This document shows positions 8,424-17,449 of a stretch of 32,240 nucleotides of DNA, piece after piece. The stretch's first letter is position 1. Each line of letters opens with the position of its first letter. The position numbers and the translations under genes are program-made. The notes under the pieces were generated by a model that ran no database searches, was not told the DNA's origin, and saw nothing but the letters and a program-made list of their open reading frames with translations. Source of the stretch: Methanomicrobiales archaeon (GTDB lineage: Archaea > Halobacteriota > Methanomicrobia > Methanomicrobiales > Methanospirillaceae); contig JAPKXR010000176.1 of NCBI GenBank assembly GCA_026394715.1, forward strand, positions 1-32,240. Direction: 5' to 3'.

Positions 8424-11400
8424 GGAGGACCTCGTGTATTGTCTGCAGAAGCAGTGCTCCGTCAACAGGCTTTGAATGGTAACCATTGAAACCATAGGAC
8501 AGGATCTCCTCGCGGTCGCCTTTCATCGCCCGGGCTGTCACGGCAATAACCGGGATATGCTTTAAATGCTCTTCTCTCCGGATTGCAGAGAGCATCGTAA
8601 TGCCGTCCATCACCGGCATTGAGAGGTCCATCAGGATGAGGTCAGGTGTCCGTGCCCGTACATGCTCAATGCCCGACCGTCCGTCCGTGGCTTCGATAAT
8701 AGTATAACGGTCCTTCAACAGCACCCGGACCGTCAGCATATCATCCGGATTGTCTTCGACAATAAGGATGGTCGGCTTCTTGGGTATATTCTTTTGACCG
8801 GTTTTTTCTGCCACCAGTCGTTCCTGACCGCGGGGCCCCGATACCATCGTCTTCACTGCCGCTAACAGCCCACTCCGGCTGATATCCCCTTTCTGGATCA
8901 GCTGGTGGATATGGTTTCCTTCCAGGAAGTTCAGTTCTTCCCGGGTGATATGCTTTGCCGTAAGGATCAGCACCGGGAGCAGGGCCGTCCTCGCATTGCT
9001 GCGGACCATTTTCAGGACTGTAAAACCGTCCACCTCCGGCATCATCAGGTCGAGGATCATCGCATCCGGGAGTTCAAGTCCAATTTGTTCAAGAGCTTCC
9101 TTGCCATTCCGGGCCACCAGCACCTTATATCCCTGCCCGGTAAGAATATCGGTTATCTGGATAACGGCAGGTTCACTGTCTTCCACTACCAGGACAGTCA
9201 GTTCTTTTTCCGGGGGTAAGGACTGCAGGTCGCCGGCCCCGGCAGGGATGGAATATTCCTTTATTTCAGCTGCCTGGTCATCAGGCAGATTCTTGGGAGT
9301 GGTGAGCGGCAGTCGCAGGGTAAACGCTGAACCCTTGCCAACGGTGCTTTCCACATCGATGCTGGCGTTGAGCAGCCGGGCATATTTTTTTGCAATGGAC
9401 AACCCGAGGCCGCTACCCCCGTAGGTCCGTGCAATGCGTTCATCTGCCTGCCGGAATTCATCGAAGATGTAGTGGACCTGGTCCTGGTCGATACCGATAC
9501 CGGTATCTGTTACGGTGATATGGATTTCATCGCCCGCCACCGCTGCCGTGATATCCACTGATCCCTCGTTTGTGAACTTCACGGCATTGGCAACGATATT
9601 CTGCAGGATATGCTGGCACTTGGAGAGATCGCTCGTGATGAGGGGGAGGGTATCACTTACCAGGTTACGCAGGGTAATTTGTTTTTCCTGTGCCTGTGGT
9701 CCGATCATTGCTACCACCATGCTGACAAGTTCATTCACCGTGAAATGGGAGAGGCTTATCTCTTCTCGTCCTGCTTCGATCCGCGAGATGTCCAGGATAT
9801 CGTTGATCAGTCCGAGCAGGTGCCGGCCATTTCGTTCGATCACGTCAAGATAACTGTATTCTTCTTCCGGGATCTTACCGGCCAGCCGGCGGTTCAGGAC
9901 ACCGGACAAGGCAATGACCGAGTTGAGTGGTGTCCTGAGCTCGTGGCTCATATTGGAGAGGAAGACGCTTTTCAACCGGTTGGCATCATCCAGTTGTTTT
10001 TTCTGGACTTCCAGCTCGGTGTTCTGCTCCCGCATTACCTCTGCCTGGACGGTCATCTCAGTATTCTGCTCCCGCATTAGATTCGCCTGAACGGTCATCT
10101 CGGCATTCTGTTCCCGCATTACTTCTGCCTGTTGAGCCAGTTCCCGGGACTTCTCCGTCAGTTCTCGGTTCTGTTCTTCGAGTAGTTCGGAAAATTCCGT
10201 CATCTTCCTGAATGCCAGCACCCCGTTGAAGCGGGCAGTCAGGATAAGCCAGCAGTCGTTGACCAGCCGGATTGCCGGCAACGAGTAGGCATGGATGGAT
10301 GCAAGCGAGATCATAGCAACTGTTTCATGCCCTGAAATGACCGGGATAGTGAAGATCTCCTGTGGCCTCATATCGCCGACGACGGCGGAGAAAACAAACG
10401 GTGTGTCCCCCGGTATCTCCGTGATATGCTGGATCCGTCTCGTTGCGAGCGCTGCACCGAACTCACCTTCCTGTTCCACCGCAGAGAATGATGCCCTGCC
10501 TGCGTGGGAGAGGCCGATGGATTCGAAGAGGACAAATTCGGATTTTTTTGGGTTCAGAAGATACACGGCCCCCACCTGAGATCTGGTAAACCGTGCAAGC
10601 GTTACCAGCAATTCCCGGCAGAACGACGACAATTCTTCTTCCCTGAGCATGACTTCTGAGATCCGGGCTGCCTCCTCTTTGCCCTGTAGTTCGGCCTGGA
10701 CGGTATCGGCAAGCCCGTTGAACGAAGCGGCGAGCACGCCTATCTCATCGGTGGATACATACCGGCTGCGGGCGTCCTTCCTGCCACCCCGGTATTCTTC
10801 CGTTACCGCTGCCAGTTCCCTGAGCGGGTCCCGGATACGTTTTAGCAGGAAAAAAAAGACCCCCAGTGAGATCAGGAGAATAGCGCCCAGAAGGACGACG
10901 AGCTGCACCATTAAGTCTTCCTGGTGCTTCTTGGCATCAAGATAAAACTGGTCGCCCCGCGCTTTGGAGAAATCGCTCATCTTCCCGATATCGGCCATCA
11001 CCTTTTCAACGTGGAGGCCACCGGCACCGGTGGATTTGACACGTTTTTTTGCCCCTGCAACATCACCTTCACGCAGCAGCCGGATGGACTCGTCACGAAT
11101 GGATTTCCACTGGATGAAGTCATTGTAAGAATTGTCAATATCGGAACGGGGTCCCAGGTACAGGTTGTAGAGAGTATCGAACTGCCTGTAAGCATCAGCT
11201 TCCCTGGTATCGATCAGCTGGATGATCTCTGCTCTCTCTGTATCGTTATCAGCCAGGACAAGGGTATTCATTCCACGGTGCATGACCAGGAGGTCCGCAT
11301 CGAGATCCCCGATAGCCCGCCGCACCTGGAGCGGATGCTCGTAGAGCCCGGCTGTTTCCTGCCAGAGGCTCGCTTCCTGGATAACCGCAACGGTACCCAT

Positions 11401-11475
11401 AAGGATGACAAGGACAAGGATGATGCCAAGGCCGATCCCGAGCTGCTTGCCGATATTCAGGTCTTTAATTTTCAT
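8413..11475 (-). CDS. Membrane hybrid histidine kinase: 4-helix-bundle sensor, HAMP, GAF, HisKA, HATPase and two receivers
   Basis: The 1020-aa product is predicted to sense a ligand outside the cell through a four-helix-bundle domain (about 34-188) between two membrane helices (11-33, 189-211). HAMP (about 212-265), GAF (about 275-420) and a coiled coil (425-500) with three 14-residue repeats follow. The kinase is canonical: H box SNMSHELRTPLN with His511, N box NIVANAVKFT, G1 DTGIGI and G2 GGSGLGLSI. Two receivers end the protein, with phospho-acceptors Asp809 (LDLMMPEVDG) and Asp950 (LMDLSMPVMDG). ATG at 11475 overlaps the stop of the CheR gene by four bases (ATGA), with GGTGAT just before it; the five-codon longer start is less likely. 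It is the only operon member with intact phosphotransfer motifs, so it probably supplies phosphate to its own receivers and perhaps to the REC domain of the next gene product. Confidence 0.93.
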   Translation of the reverse strand: MKIKDLNIGKQLGIGLGIILVLVILMGTVAVIQEASLWQETAGLYEHPLQVRRAIGDLDADLLVMHRGMNTLVLADNDTERAEIIQLIDTREADAYRQFDTLYNLYLGPRSDIDNSYNDFIQWKSIRDESIRLLREGDVAGAKKRVKSTGAGGLHVEKVMADIGKMSDFSKARGDQFYLDAKKHQEDLMVQLVVLLGAILLISLGVFFFLLKRIRDPLRELAAVTEEYRGGRKDARSRYVSTDEIGVLAASFNGLADTVQAELQGKEEAARISEVMLREEELSSFCRELLVTLARFTRSQVGAVYLLNPKKSEFVLFESIGLSHAGRASFSAVEQEGEFGAALATRRIQHITEIPGDTPFVFSAVVGDMRPQEIFTIPVISGHETVAMISLASIHAYSLPAIRLVNDCWLILTARFNGVLAFRKMTEFSELLEEQNRELTEKSRELAQQAEVMREQNAEMTVQANLMREQNTEMTVQAEVMREQNTELEVQKKQLDDANRLKSVFLSNMSHELRTPLNSVIALSGVLNRRLAGKIPEEEYSYLDVIERNGRHLLGLINDILDISRIEAGREEISLSHFTVNELVSMVVAMIGPQAQEKQITLRNLVSDTLPLITSDLSKCQHILQNIVANAVKFTNEGSVDITAAVAGDEIHITVTDTGIGIDQDQVHYIFDEFRQADERIARTYGGSGLGLSIAKKYARLLNASIDVESTVGKGSAFTLRLPLTTPKNLPDDQAAEIKEYSIPAGAGDLQSLPPEKELTVLVVEDSEPAVIQITDILTGQGYKVLVARNGKEALEQIGLELPDAMILDLMMPEVDGFTVLKMVRSNARTALLPVLILTAKHITREELNFLEGNHIHQLIQKGDISRSGLLAAVKTMVSGPRGQERLVAEKTGQKNIPKKPTILIVEDNPDDMLTVRVLLKDRYTIIEATDGRSGIEHVRARTPDLILMDLSMPVMDGITMLSAIRREEHLKHIPVIAVTARAMKGDREEILSYGFNGYHSKPVDGALLLQTIHEVLHET
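10003..10128 (-). repeat. Three tandem 42-bp repeats encoding 14-residue coiled-coil units
   Basis: Within the hybrid kinase, AEVMREQNAEMTVQ, ANLMREQNTEMTVQ and AEVMREQNTELEVQ follow each other without gaps. Fourteen residues equal two heptads, so the units lengthen a coiled coil between GAF and HisKA without changing its register. Each unit carries Glu-Gln pairs. Confidence 0.9.
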
Positions 11476-12317
11476 ACCATCACCTGACATTCTTTTATTT
11501 TCCGGTACACGGCACTCATGGGGAAAATTTCTTCAAGGTTTATCGTATCAACAATCCCCCGTTCTGCCTCGCCGGTCACCATGTACCCACCATACGACAA
11601 GGAGTGGCAGACTTTGTTGATGATAAACTGCCGGACCTCCGGCTTGTAATAGAAGAGCAGGTTGCTGCAGAAGACGAGGTCGAAATCCCCGTAAATGCTT
11701 CCCGGGGGACTGGTGGAGCGCTCATCCAGGAGGTCATAGGACGAGAACTCGATCCGGTCTATAAGTCGACGGGAAACCGTATAGCTCCCGTGTCCCGTTT
11801 CAAAGCAGGACTGGAGATGCTTCAGCCTCACGTTCTGCACCGCGACCGTATCGTACACGCCGCGTCCTGCAGTTACCAGGGAATCCCCTGATATATCGGT
11901 GGCAAATATGCGGAACGAGAGGGAAGATTTTCGTGCGACGAGGAGTTCATCGAGCAGGATGGCAACAGAGTAAGACTCCTGCCCGGCGGCACACCCTGCC
12001 GACCAGACACGTAGTTCCGCAGTACAGGAATCCTGTTTTTCCTCGATGAGCCGTGGTAAGACCTGCTGCTCCAGCACGGCAAAGGTAAGCGGGTTCCTGA
12101 AGAATTCACTGTAAGTGATGTTGAGCGACCGAAAGAACTGTTCAGCCTCATCGGCATTCCCCGAAAGGTAATCGCAATAGTCTGTAACCGTCGCAAGGGA
12201 GGTCGCCGCCATTCGTTTTTCTAAGGAGGCGGACAGAAAGGGTTCATCATAGCATGAGATATCGCACCCCTGCAATACCCGCATAGTCTTTACAATCCGG
12301 TGCAGCTCACGGTTCAT
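11472..12317 (-). CDS. CheR-type SAM-dependent protein-glutamate methyltransferase
   Basis: CheR proteins methylate glutamates on the signalling helices of chemoreceptors. The 281-aa product has the CheR helical N-terminus (with the SEFFRNP motif near 84-90), the SAM-binding motif VWSAGCAAGQESYSVAI (about 103-120), an acidic ribose-binding segment (FATDIS) and the LVFCSNLLFYY segment corresponding to FCRNVLIYF of classical CheR. Arg to Ser in FCSN is a deviation. No CheB, CheA, CheW or receptor gene is nearby; instead the gene is coupled by an ATGA overlap to the hybrid kinase. The frame is open to a TTG at 12362, but GGTGAT three bases before ATG 12317 marks the start. The methylated partner is unknown; the downstream MCP-like kinase is the obvious candidate. 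Confidence 0.88.
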   Translation of the reverse strand: MNRELHRIVKTMRVLQGCDISCYDEPFLSASLEKRMAATSLATVTDYCDYLSGNADEAEQFFRSLNITYSEFFRNPLTFAVLEQQVLPRLIEEKQDSCTAELRVWSAGCAAGQESYSVAILLDELLVARKSSLSFRIFATDISGDSLVTAGRGVYDTVAVQNVRLKHLQSCFETGHGSYTVSRRLIDRIEFSSYDLLDERSTSPPGSIYGDFDLVFCSNLLFYYKPEVRQFIINKVCHSLSYGGYMVTGEAERGIVDTINLEEIFPMSAVYRKIKECQVMV

Positions 12318-12355
12318 AGAATCACCAATTGTATTTTCCCCCTCACCCGGTTTCT

Positions 12356-12544
12356 TTAACAAGCATTAATCTCCTGTTTCAACGCGATCATGCGCAGTTC
12401 CCGGTCCAGTGTCAGGTTGTTGAACCGCCTGATTTCATCTACGGTCTTGTTCAGCTGCTCTTCTGCATCATCCCGGACCGAACGTCCGGAGCGGCTGGTA
12501 CCCGCGTCCTTATCTTCCCTGCCCGTCTTCTTTTTTGTAACCAT
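12356..12544 (-). CDS. 62-aa charged helical protein coupled to the kinase-like gene upstream
   Basis: The product has a basic, low-complexity N-terminal half (VTKKKTGREDKDAG) and a helical C-terminal half reading NLTLDRELRMIALKQEIN. That half resembles the signalling-helix linkers found before PAS or kinase domains in larger sensors. Here it stands alone. ATG at 12544 shares one base with the stop of the preceding gene (TGATG), and GGTGAT lies five bases before it. A GTG three bases upstream is less likely. The CheR gene starts 38 bases after its stop. It may act as an adaptor or coiled-coil partner within the operon; that role is inferred only from position and composition. Confidence 0.65.
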   Translation of the reverse strand: MVTKKKTGREDKDAGTSRSGRSVRDDAEEQLNKTVDEIRRFNNLTLDRELRMIALKQEINAC

Positions 12545-15500
12545 CACGCATCACCCCTGCCTGCTGTACGCCACACACCCTTCGGCACCACCATCTCAAA
12601 CCGTACCCCCTGCCCGGGCTCGCCCGTTTCGTTAATCGTAATGCCAGTGATATCAAGGATCTCCCGGACAAAGATCAGGCTTCGCGTCGTCGCACGGGTA
12701 CCGTCGCCACGTAAAAAGATCTGCTCCTTCTTCTCCTGCGGAATGCCAATACCGTCATCTTCAAAGAATATGGTGGCCCGGTCAGGAGTAACCGTGTACC
12801 AGATCCGGATCCGGGTGACATGCCCCCCGTGTTTCACCGAGTTCTCGAAGAGGCGCTGGCATACCTTTTCCAGCAGGGGATCGGCAAAGATCTCGAGGTC
12901 TTCTGTTTCAAGACTGTGCCGGATATTCCCGATGGATATGTGAGAAAGCCCGAACAGCATTTCCATTTTCACGTTCTGCCATTTTGGGGGTTTTGCACCC
13001 ATGTCCTGGTAATCCTTCGAGTATTCAATGGTCGCGTGGATTAACTGGACCGCCTGCACACCTTTTTGCAATGTTGCAATAACCTGGTCCTGCCCGTCTA
13101 ACTGATCTTTTGCCAGCTCGAGGTAACTGCTCAGAACAAAGGTCTGGTTGGTTAAGTCTTTTCGTGTCAGCTGGGAGATTACGTTGAGCTTCTGGTTCAC
13201 CCGCAGGAGAGCGTTTTCCGCCACTTTGCGCTCGGTGACGTCCCTGCTCACACCAATGAGCACCTCGTTGCCGTTCCACCACCCACGGGTAACCTTTGTC
13301 TCGACCTCGATACGCATACCATCCTTTGTAAGAACGGGTACAGAACAGGAATCGGTTGTTTCGGCAGTTATTCCCACTATAATTTTTAGTGCTTCATCCC
13401 GACGCTCGGGTACATGCAATAGAAGGACATTCGTACCGGTAAGTTCCCGTTGGGTATACGAAAGACGTTTCTGAACCGTATCATTTACCGCAAGGATGCA
13501 TCCTTTCATATCCAGCACGAATACCATATCATCGATCGAGTTGAACAGGGTCTTAAAATTTTTTGCGGCGTTCTTAACTTCCCTTTCGGCCGCCATCCTC
13601 TCTATGGTACTGCCAAGTTCGCGGCTGATTGAGATGAGCGTCTGTTTTTCCTCTTCAGAAATTACCTGCCGCCTCTTGCTGGCGAGATTCAACGCCCCGA
13701 TTGCCACACCTTTTGAGAGTAAAGGGATACTTGCCATCGATAAAAATCCATACTTCTCTGATCGGCCTGGAGCGATCTGTGCATAATTCTCAGTGATAAT
13801 CGGTTCGTTTTTTATAAACAACGTATCATAGGGTTTCGTATCAATAGCTAACGGCTGAATTTCAGCAAGGAATTCTTCGGGAAGATTTTTGGAGTGGACG
13901 ACATGTGCAGTTCGTGTGGAACGGTCCACCAGGTAGATCCCTCCGACATCGAAGTCGAGCAGGTGAAGAGATTCTTCAAGGATACTGGTGAGGAGCTCAG
14001 GCAGGTCATCTGCCTTGTTTGCCGTAGAGATAATCGCATTGAGGATGGAAAGTGTTGCAGACTGATGTTGCAGCGCCACTTCCGCCACTTTGCGCTCGGT
14101 AATATCACGTCCGACACTCAAACATACCTGCACCCCTTCATACTCAATGATCCGTACATTGATCTCTGTGGGTATGCAGGTCCCGTCCTTCCGCACATTA
14201 CAGGTCTCGAAGATCTGATGTTTCGAATTCATCAGCTGGCGCAGCCGTTCTGGCACCAGCCCGGCATACTCGGGACTGTCGAAATCCATGGGGGTCATCT
14301 GCAACAGTTCTTCCCTGCTGTACCCCAACCGGTCACAAAGGACCTGGTTTACGTCCAGTATTCTTCCGGTCATATCGTGAATGAGAATTGCATCACTTGA
14401 ATTATCAAAAAGGGCTCGGTATTTTATTTCGCTCCTTTTGAGTGCCTCTTCCACCCGTTTACGCTCGGTAATGTCCCGGGCTGCCGCAAAGACACCACTG
14501 ACATTACCCGCCTCGTCGCGGTACACCGTAGCATTATACAACACGGGAGTGATATGGCCATCGCGGTTTCGGATGCTCAGGGGGTAATCGCGGACAATTC
14601 CGTCAGTGAATACCCGTTGATATCCCTCCTTTGCCTGCTCAGGCTCGGTGAAATTGTCTGAGAAATCGGAACCGATCAGTTCTTCTCTTGAGTACCCGGT
14701 TGCCAGTTCAGTAGAGATATTTACATCAGCGATCTTGCCATCAGAATTTATTGTGACCAGTGGGTCCAGGCTTGCTTCGAGCAGGCTTCGGTTATAAATA
14801 TTGAGAGTCCGCAGTGCCATTTCCTGCCGGGTCAGTTCAAATAAATTAGCCCGGAGCTCTTGTTGTGAAGCGGTCAGTTCCTCATAGGCAGCATGAAGTT
14901 CTTCAGCATTCTTGCGCAGCGCATCTTCCGCCCGTTTGCGCCCGGTGATATCAATCCCGATTGCAATAGAGCGGGCATCCTGCCCGGATGTTACCGGGAA
15001 ATTCCGGGTATTCCACGAGATAACCTTCTCTTCCCCACTCCGGGTCCGGATTTTTGTCTCAAGATTTTCAAAGAAACTGTCCTCTGCAATAATTTTTCCG
15101 ATCTTTTTTGTTATTCCGGCGCGGTACTCCTTGTCCGGGTAGAGGAGTTTCCAGATATCATTGGAACCTGTCACCTCCACCGCGGCATACCCGCTGATCC
15201 GCTCCGCTGCGTTATTCCAGAGAAGGACACGGCCCCTGGTATCCAGCAGCATCAGCCAGACATTGGCGTTCATTAAGGAACTTTCCTGGATATCCACTAC
15301 TTTTTTTAAGGATTTCTCGCTTTGAATAAACTGTTCAGAAAGATATGCCACAACTGCCGCAATCCCGATAAAGACCACGAACCGGATCAGTGCCCCGATA
15401 ATGACCTCATCCTGGCCAGGGGAATATAAAAGGACAAGGCCGATGTAGATAAGGCTGATGATGCCCGATAGCACGAACCCCTTGTACCGGTACCGGTACG

Positions 15501-15720
15501 CAAGAAGCACAATCGGCAGGTAGTAGAGGTGCATGAAGATAATGGTAATACCGTGGGAAAGGCAGTAGACCGAGAAAAGAATGACTACCACAGATATCGT
15601 AAGAATGATTACCTGATACGATCTTTCTGAAATGCCGGCAGCATGATGTAACAACCCATCCTCCCGTGTCCAGTCACCGGTTCCTGGCTTTTGCAGTTCG
15701 GGTTCGTGCATTGCAGTCAT
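12544..15720 (-). CDS. Membrane PAS/GAF sensor with a degenerate histidine-kinase module lacking the H-box histidine
   Basis: The 1058-aa product has four N-terminal membrane helices (about 34-55, 57-75, 81-99, 108-127). These are followed by PAS (148-262), PAS (312-425), PAS (436-550), GAF (560-715), PAS (722-836) and a kinase-like module (838-1055). The H box reads LTRKDLTNQ, so Lys854 replaces the phospho-accepting histidine. The G1 motif EDDGIGIP is intact, but the ATP lid reads GDGTRATTRSLIFVRE with no GLGL glycines. The module shares SKDYQDMGAKPP-x-WQNV and LFGLSHISIG with the REC-PAS pseudokinase at the operon end. AGGA five bases before ATG 15720 supports the start. It is the first gene of the operon and overlaps the 62-aa gene by one base. 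It probably signals by conformational coupling or by pairing with another kinase rather than by autophosphorylation. Confidence 0.88.
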   Translation of the reverse strand: MTAMHEPELQKPGTGDWTREDGLLHHAAGISERSYQVIILTISVVVILFSVYCLSHGITIIFMHLYYLPIVLLAYRYRYKGFVLSGIISLIYIGLVLLYSPGQDEVIIGALIRFVVFIGIAAVVAYLSEQFIQSEKSLKKVVDIQESSLMNANVWLMLLDTRGRVLLWNNAAERISGYAAVEVTGSNDIWKLLYPDKEYRAGITKKIGKIIAEDSFFENLETKIRTRSGEEKVISWNTRNFPVTSGQDARSIAIGIDITGRKRAEDALRKNAEELHAAYEELTASQQELRANLFELTRQEMALRTLNIYNRSLLEASLDPLVTINSDGKIADVNISTELATGYSREELIGSDFSDNFTEPEQAKEGYQRVFTDGIVRDYPLSIRNRDGHITPVLYNATVYRDEAGNVSGVFAAARDITERKRVEEALKRSEIKYRALFDNSSDAILIHDMTGRILDVNQVLCDRLGYSREELLQMTPMDFDSPEYAGLVPERLRQLMNSKHQIFETCNVRKDGTCIPTEINVRIIEYEGVQVCLSVGRDITERKVAEVALQHQSATLSILNAIISTANKADDLPELLTSILEESLHLLDFDVGGIYLVDRSTRTAHVVHSKNLPEEFLAEIQPLAIDTKPYDTLFIKNEPIITENYAQIAPGRSEKYGFLSMASIPLLSKGVAIGALNLASKRRQVISEEEKQTLISISRELGSTIERMAAEREVKNAAKNFKTLFNSIDDMVFVLDMKGCILAVNDTVQKRLSYTQRELTGTNVLLLHVPERRDEALKIIVGITAETTDSCSVPVLTKDGMRIEVETKVTRGWWNGNEVLIGVSRDVTERKVAENALLRVNQKLNVISQLTRKDLTNQTFVLSSYLELAKDQLDGQDQVIATLQKGVQAVQLIHATIEYSKDYQDMGAKPPKWQNVKMEMLFGLSHISIGNIRHSLETEDLEIFADPLLEKVCQRLFENSVKHGGHVTRIRIWYTVTPDRATIFFEDDGIGIPQEKKEQIFLRGDGTRATTRSLIFVREILDITGITINETGEPGQGVRFEMVVPKGVWRTAGRGDA

Positions 15721-15879
15721 AGGGGTCCTGGAATGTGTTGATTTTTTGGGATGTTTCGCATGGTTTTTAATTCAGTCAATTGCCGTCCGGGGTATTTCTG
15801 ATGAGCATGAAGATAAAGGACGCCTGGGAAATAATAGTTTTTCCGCATATTCCATATTGGGCCTTTTCATTCCGGGTCC

Positions 15880-16920
15880 TCATCTGACCTCATGGAGCCG
15901 CCACACCCCCTTCGGTACCGTAATCTCGAACCGTGCTCCATTCCCGGGCCCGCCGGTTTCTGAGATCGTGATGCCGGTGATGGAAAGGATCTCCCGGGCA
16001 AGTGCTAAACCAAGCCCGGTGTTCTTCCCAAAGCCGCGCTCGAAGATCTTCTCCTTCTCTTCGGCGGGTACACCCTCACCATCGTCTTCACAGACGAGTA
16101 CCTCGTCCCCGTCGCGTTCCAGGGCAGAGAACCGGATGGCCGTAATCTTCCCGCCGTACCGGGCAGCGTTGTCCATCAGGTTGTAAAAGACCCTGGTGAT
16201 GAGCTGGTCAGCGAACACCTCCGTTCCGGCAGGGAGGTCATTGTTCACCATGACCTTTCCGAGCGGGGCTTCCTTTGCTACAGCGTCTACGAGTGTGCGG
16301 GTATCCTGCCAGACTGGGGCATTGACACCAATCTCCTCGTATTCCCTGGTGAATCGGACCATGGCGGAGATCCGCTTTGCCGCGGTAGAAACCTTCCCGA
16401 AATACTCATTCTGTGAGGGATCGAGTGGTGTATCTCCGAGTATTTCGAGGTAGCCCATCTGCACCGTGAGCTGGTTGTTAATGTCGTGCCGGGTGATGGA
16501 CGAGAGAAGGGTGAGCTTCTTGTTTGCCTCCCGGAGAGATTCGTCCGCCCGCTTCTTGTTCAGGGCCACCAGAATCGTGGCGGACAGGGTATTCTGGTTG
16601 AACGGCTTGATAATATAACCGTAGGGTGCGGTGACAAGGGACCGGTCAAACGTATACCGGTCAGAAAGCGCCGTGAGAAATATTACGGGGATGTTGAATG
16701 CAGTATGGATCTTTTCAGACGCGGCAATGCCATCCATGTCCCCCAGCAGCTGGATATCCATCAGCACAAGGTCCGGTCTCTCACTCCCCGCCTTCACTAT
16801 GGCCTCCTCACCCGTTGCCACCAGTCCTGCAACGACATAGCCAAGTTCGACCAGGTTTTTCTCAATGACTTTTGCAACGATAAAGTCATCCTCGACAATC
16901 AGTACCGATTCCAATTTCAC
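15880..16920 (-). CDS. REC-histidine kinase with canonical catalytic motifs
   Basis: The 346-aa soluble product has a receiver domain (1-125; DD at 11-12, phospho-acceptor Asp55 in LVLMDIQLLG, Lys105 in IIKPFN) fused to a short kinase. The H box SSITRHDINNQL carries His145. The N box reads LMDNAARYGG, G1 CEDDGEGVP, and the lid FGKNTGLGLALAREIL. It ends with the tail shared across the island. It therefore gives the intact reference for the histidine-less relatives nearby. The start is GTG at 16920, preceded by a weak GGAT; no ATG is available near the beginning of the receiver domain. A TATA-like TTTATCAAT lies about 40 bases upstream on the minus strand. It is separated by 159 bases from the downstream operon and could be co-transcribed or separate. 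Confidence 0.9.
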   Translation of the reverse strand: MKLESVLIVEDDFIVAKVIEKNLVELGYVVAGLVATGEEAIVKAGSERPDLVLMDIQLLGDMDGIAASEKIHTAFNIPVIFLTALSDRYTFDRSLVTAPYGYIIKPFNQNTLSATILVALNKKRADESLREANKKLTLLSSITRHDINNQLTVQMGYLEILGDTPLDPSQNEYFGKVSTAAKRISAMVRFTREYEEIGVNAPVWQDTRTLVDAVAKEAPLGKVMVNNDLPAGTEVFADQLITRVFYNLMDNAARYGGKITAIRFSALERDGDEVLVCEDDGEGVPAEEKEKIFERGFGKNTGLGLALAREILSITGITISETGGPGNGARFEITVPKGVWRLHEVR

Positions 16921-17449
16921 AGTCTATCCGTTTATGGCAATGCTATTGCTTCATAATTGATAAAGTACTTGTTCCCGGAGTGGCTTTGGTGTATACCATT
17001 TAATCGTCCCTGGCCTTCTCACCCGGGTAATCAAAATAGTAAACAGCCCGATTGATCTGGTCCAGGTAACCGGGCATTACGGACAATGCTCGCCAAAAAC
17101 CGCTGGCTGCCTCGTGCAGAGTCTGAACAACGGCATATAAAATGTGAAATAAATCCCCCTTAACTCTGAAGAAACATAACGTTTCATCGGCCATGTTTTT
17201 TTACATAGGGTATATCATCATCGCCCTCGCACCAGATATTTTTTAAATTCTTTTTATTCTCCCGTCTCCCTTTGGTAGGACGTAAGTCCCAACTCCTGGA
17301 GAGTACTATTCAATACCAATTGAGGGTTTCCGAGAGAAAGTGGCAGATTTAGTAGAGAACAATGTAACCAATGTAACCAGGAGTACGATTCGCGAACTCG
17401 CGAGATCAGACTGCAAACGTAGCGGCTTTCTTTTTGATCGTCCAGGCCG
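16921..17449. other. Intergenic region between the broken kinase and the REC-histidine kinase
   Basis: Apart from the doubtful 64-codon frame at 17000-17194, nothing coding is seen. AT-rich stretches occur at about 16955-16965 (TTTATCAAT on the minus strand, possible promoter of the REC-kinase gene) and 17205-17255. Confidence 0.4.
17000..17194 (-). CDS. Possible 64-aa protein of unknown function
   Basis: Starts MADETLCFFRVKGDLFHILY and has a helical, moderately hydrophobic composition without a clear membrane segment. No ribosome binding site precedes ATG 17194, but a TATA-like ATATA lies about 25 bases upstream, which would fit a leaderless transcript. No family is recognised. It lies in the gap between a decayed kinase gene and the REC-kinase gene. 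Confidence 0.25.
   Translation of the reverse strand: MADETLCFFRVKGDLFHILYAVVQTLHEAASGFWRALSVMPGYLDQINRAVYYFDYPGEKARDD

Noticed and set aside
10003-10128. Possible CRISPR-like or mobile repeat
   Set aside because: The repeats have no spacers and lie in frame within a coiled coil, so they are protein repeats.
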